From: Bacteroidales bacterium
GTDB taxonomy: Bacteria > Bacteroidota > Bacteroidia > Bacteroidales > Paludibacteraceae
Length of the DNA stretch: 6,194 nt
NCBI GenBank assembly: GCA_900769035.1
Contig: CAAGFD010000199.1
Coordinates: forward strand, 1 to 6,194
Reading direction: 5' to 3'
Under the pieces are notes generated by a model that was not told where the DNA came from, did not search any database, and was given only the letters and a program-made list of their open reading frames with translations. The position numbers and the translations under genes were made by a program. Of this stretch, positions 4,379-6,194 are shown in pieces (within the stretch, counting starts at the first letter, position 1; the number at the start of each line of letters is the position of its first letter).

Positions 4379-6194
4379 ATGATAGATAATCAAGAAAGAA
4401 TTACACAAATAGATGTAGAGAGTCAGATGAAACAAGCGTACATCGACTACTCTATGTCTGTAATAGTTTCTCGTGCATTACCTGATGTTCGTGATGGTTT
4501 TAAACCTGTTCACCGTCGTGTACTTTATGCAATGAATTCAATAAATAGCACATATGATAAACCGTTCAAAAAAAGTGCTACTATTGTAGGTGAAGTTATG
4601 GGTAAATACCATCCTCACGGAGATTCTTCAATATATGGTACATTAGTTCGCTTAGGTCAGTCATGGTCATTGAGATATCCATTAGTAGATCCTCAAGGAA
4701 ACTTTGGTTCTGTAGATGGAGATAGTCCTGCTGCAATGCGTTATACAGAGGCAAGAATGTCTAAAATAGCAGATGAAATGCTTAAGGACATAGATAAAAA
4801 TACCGTAGATTTTGTACCTAATTTTAGTGAAACTACCAAGGAGCCGTTAGTTTTGCCTACGCGATTACCTAACTTACTTATAAATGGTTCTTCCGGAATT
4901 GCAGTTGGTATGGCTACAAATATGGCGCCACATAATTTATCCGAAACTATTGATGCTATTATAGCTTATATTGATAATAATGATATTACTATTCCGGAAT
5001 TGATGAAATATATTTTAGCTCCTGATTTTCCTACCGGAGGCTATATATATGGATATGCCGGTGTAAAAGAGGCTTATGAAACTGGAAAAGGTAAAGTTAT
5101 TATTCGTTCTAAAGCTGAAATAGAAGCTGCTCAATCATCATCAGAATATGATAAAATTGTAATTACCGAAATACCTTACGTAGTTAATAAAGCCGAGCTG
5201 ATTAAGAGCATTGCAGATTTAGCTATTGATGGAAAAGTTCAAGGTATTTATAATGTAAATGACGAAACCGACCGTCAAGGTATGCGTATCGTTGTTGATG
5301 TGAAAAAAGATGCCAATGCTTCTGTTGTATTAAATCAATTATTTAAATATACTGCACTTCAAACGTCTTTTAATATCAACAATATAGCTTTAGTAAACGG
5401 TCGTCCCCGCACGTTAAATTTAAAAGATTTAATTCATTATTTTGTTGAGCATAGACATGAAGTTGTTACTCGTCGTTCCCAATTTGAGTTAGAGAAAGCT
5501 CAAGAGAGAATGGAATTGCTTGAAGGATGTATTATTATTCTCGACAATTTGGATGAGGCAATTGCTATTATACGTGCATCTAAAACTCCTGCCGAAGCTA
5601 AAGATAATTTAATGGCAAGATTTGGAATTACAGATCGACAAGCCACTTATATTTCAGAATTGCGTCTTCGTCAACTTACTTCAATGGAGCAAGATAAACT
5701 CCGTGAAGAGTATGAAGAACTTTTAAAACGAATTGAAGATTTAAAAGATATTCTAGCTCGATATGAAAGACGAATGGCTATTATTAAAGAAGAATTATTA
5801 GAGATTCGTGAGAAATATGGCGACGAGCGTAAAACACAAATTATCTATTCAAGCGAAGAATTTAATCCGGAAGATTTTTATGCAGATGATGAAATGGTAA
5901 TTACAATTTCACATTTGGGTTACATAAAACGCACTCCATTAGCTGAGTATAAAGCACAAAACAGAGGTGGAGTTGGTGCAATCGGAGGAAAGACAAGAGA
6001 TGAAGACTTTATAGAATATATATATCCTGCATCAATGCATGCAACAATGTTATTCTTCACTCAAAAAGGTAGATGTTATTGGCTAAAAGTGTATGAAATA
6101 CCGGAAGGCAATAAACAAAGTAAAGGTCGTGCAATGCAGAATTTACTTAATATAGGCAGTGATGATAAAATTAATGCTTTTATTAGAGTAAAAC
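4379..6194 (+). CDS. gyrA: DNA gyrase subunit A, C-terminal part outside window
   Basis: GyrA is the DNA-cleaving subunit of the A2B2 gyrase, which introduces negative supercoils with GyrB and ATP. The start ATG at 4379 gives MIDNQERITQIDVESQMKQA; with this start the catalytic tyrosine (AAMRYTEAR) is Tyr122, the same number as in E. coli. The quinolone-determining region follows KYHPHGDSSIYG: Ser83 is retained and residue 87 is Gly where E. coli has Asp. The winged-helix/tower region and coiled coil extend to about residue 490, and the C-terminal beta-pinwheel begins near 500. The GyrA box (QRRGGKG in E. coli) is QNRGGVG at 527-533; this box separates GyrA from ParC and supports the gyrase call. 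The frame runs open to the window end, 605 codons of a usual 800-870. It lies behind the HTH gene on the same strand. Confidence 0.97.
   Translation, partial: MIDNQERITQIDVESQMKQAYIDYSMSVIVSRALPDVRDGFKPVHRRVLYAMNSINSTYDKPFKKSATIVGEVMGKYHPHGDSSIYGTLVRLGQSWSLRYPLVDPQGNFGSVDGDSPAAMRYTEARMSKIADEMLKDIDKNTVDFVPNFSETTKEPLVLPTRLPNLLINGSSGIAVGMATNMAPHNLSETIDAIIAYIDNNDITIPELMKYILAPDFPTGGYIYGYAGVKEAYETGKGKVIIRSKAEIEAAQSSSEYDKIVITEIPYVVNKAELIKSIADLAIDGKVQGIYNVNDETDRQGMRIVVDVKKDANASVVLNQLFKYTALQTSFNINNIALVNGRPRTLNLKDLIHYFVEHRHEVVTRRSQFELEKAQERMELLEGCIIILDNLDEAIAIIRASKTPAEAKDNLMARFGITDRQATYISELRLRQLTSMEQDKLREEYEELLKRIEDLKDILARYERRMAIIKEELLEIREKYGDERKTQIIYSSEEFNPEDFYADDEMVITISHLGYIKRTPLAEYKAQNRGGVGAIGGKTRDEDFIEYIYPASMHATMLFFTQKGRCYWLKVYEIPEGNKQSKGRAMQNLLNIGSDDKINAFIRVK

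Overview
The window looks like chromosome of a low-GC member of the Bacteroidetes, most likely order Bacteroidales. Three things point there: the GyrA and AspRS proteins read like Bacteroidales versions; a Nif3 gene sits next to a C4 zinc-ribbon gene; and sequences matching the Bacteroidetes promoter form (TTG, 19-21 bases, TAnnTTTG) lie in front of the genes, with no strong Shine-Dalgarno sites. Intergenic DNA is very AT-rich. The taxonomic call is inference from remembered family features, not from a search.

Layout: (1) Positions 1-1257, minus strand, hold the N-terminal 419 codons of aspS (aspartyl-tRNA synthetase), cut by the window edge. (2) Positions 1258-1438 are a divergent promoter region, with one Bacteroidetes-type promoter facing each way and a 9-bp inverted repeat at the likely aspS transcript start. 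(3) Positions 1439-3050, plus strand, are a likely two-gene operon encoding a compact Nif3-like dinuclear-metal protein and a coiled-coil C4 zinc-ribbon protein, closed by a clear intrinsic terminator. (4) Positions 3112-3630 are a long AT-rich gap without a convincing gene. (5) Positions 3631-4116 encode a small XRE-type helix-turn-helix regulator. (6) Positions 4117-4378 are a second AT-rich gap. (7) From 4379 to the window end lies the first two thirds of gyrA (DNA gyrase subunit A).

The housekeeping genes (aspS, gyrA, the Nif3/zinc-ribbon pair) are ordinary. The least ordinary element is the helix-turn-helix gene and its surroundings. A short dyad, TTTTATA-N2-TATAAAA, recurs at six places as full or one-mismatch copies: a cluster of three after the zinc-ribbon terminator, two just upstream of the regulator's own promoter, and two between the regulator and the gyrA promoter (one of these seven positions, at 3108, is weaker). 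Size and symmetry fit operators for a dimeric XRE repressor. The inferred picture is an autoregulated regulator with sites on both sides of its gene, possibly reaching the gyrA promoter. This has not been tested.
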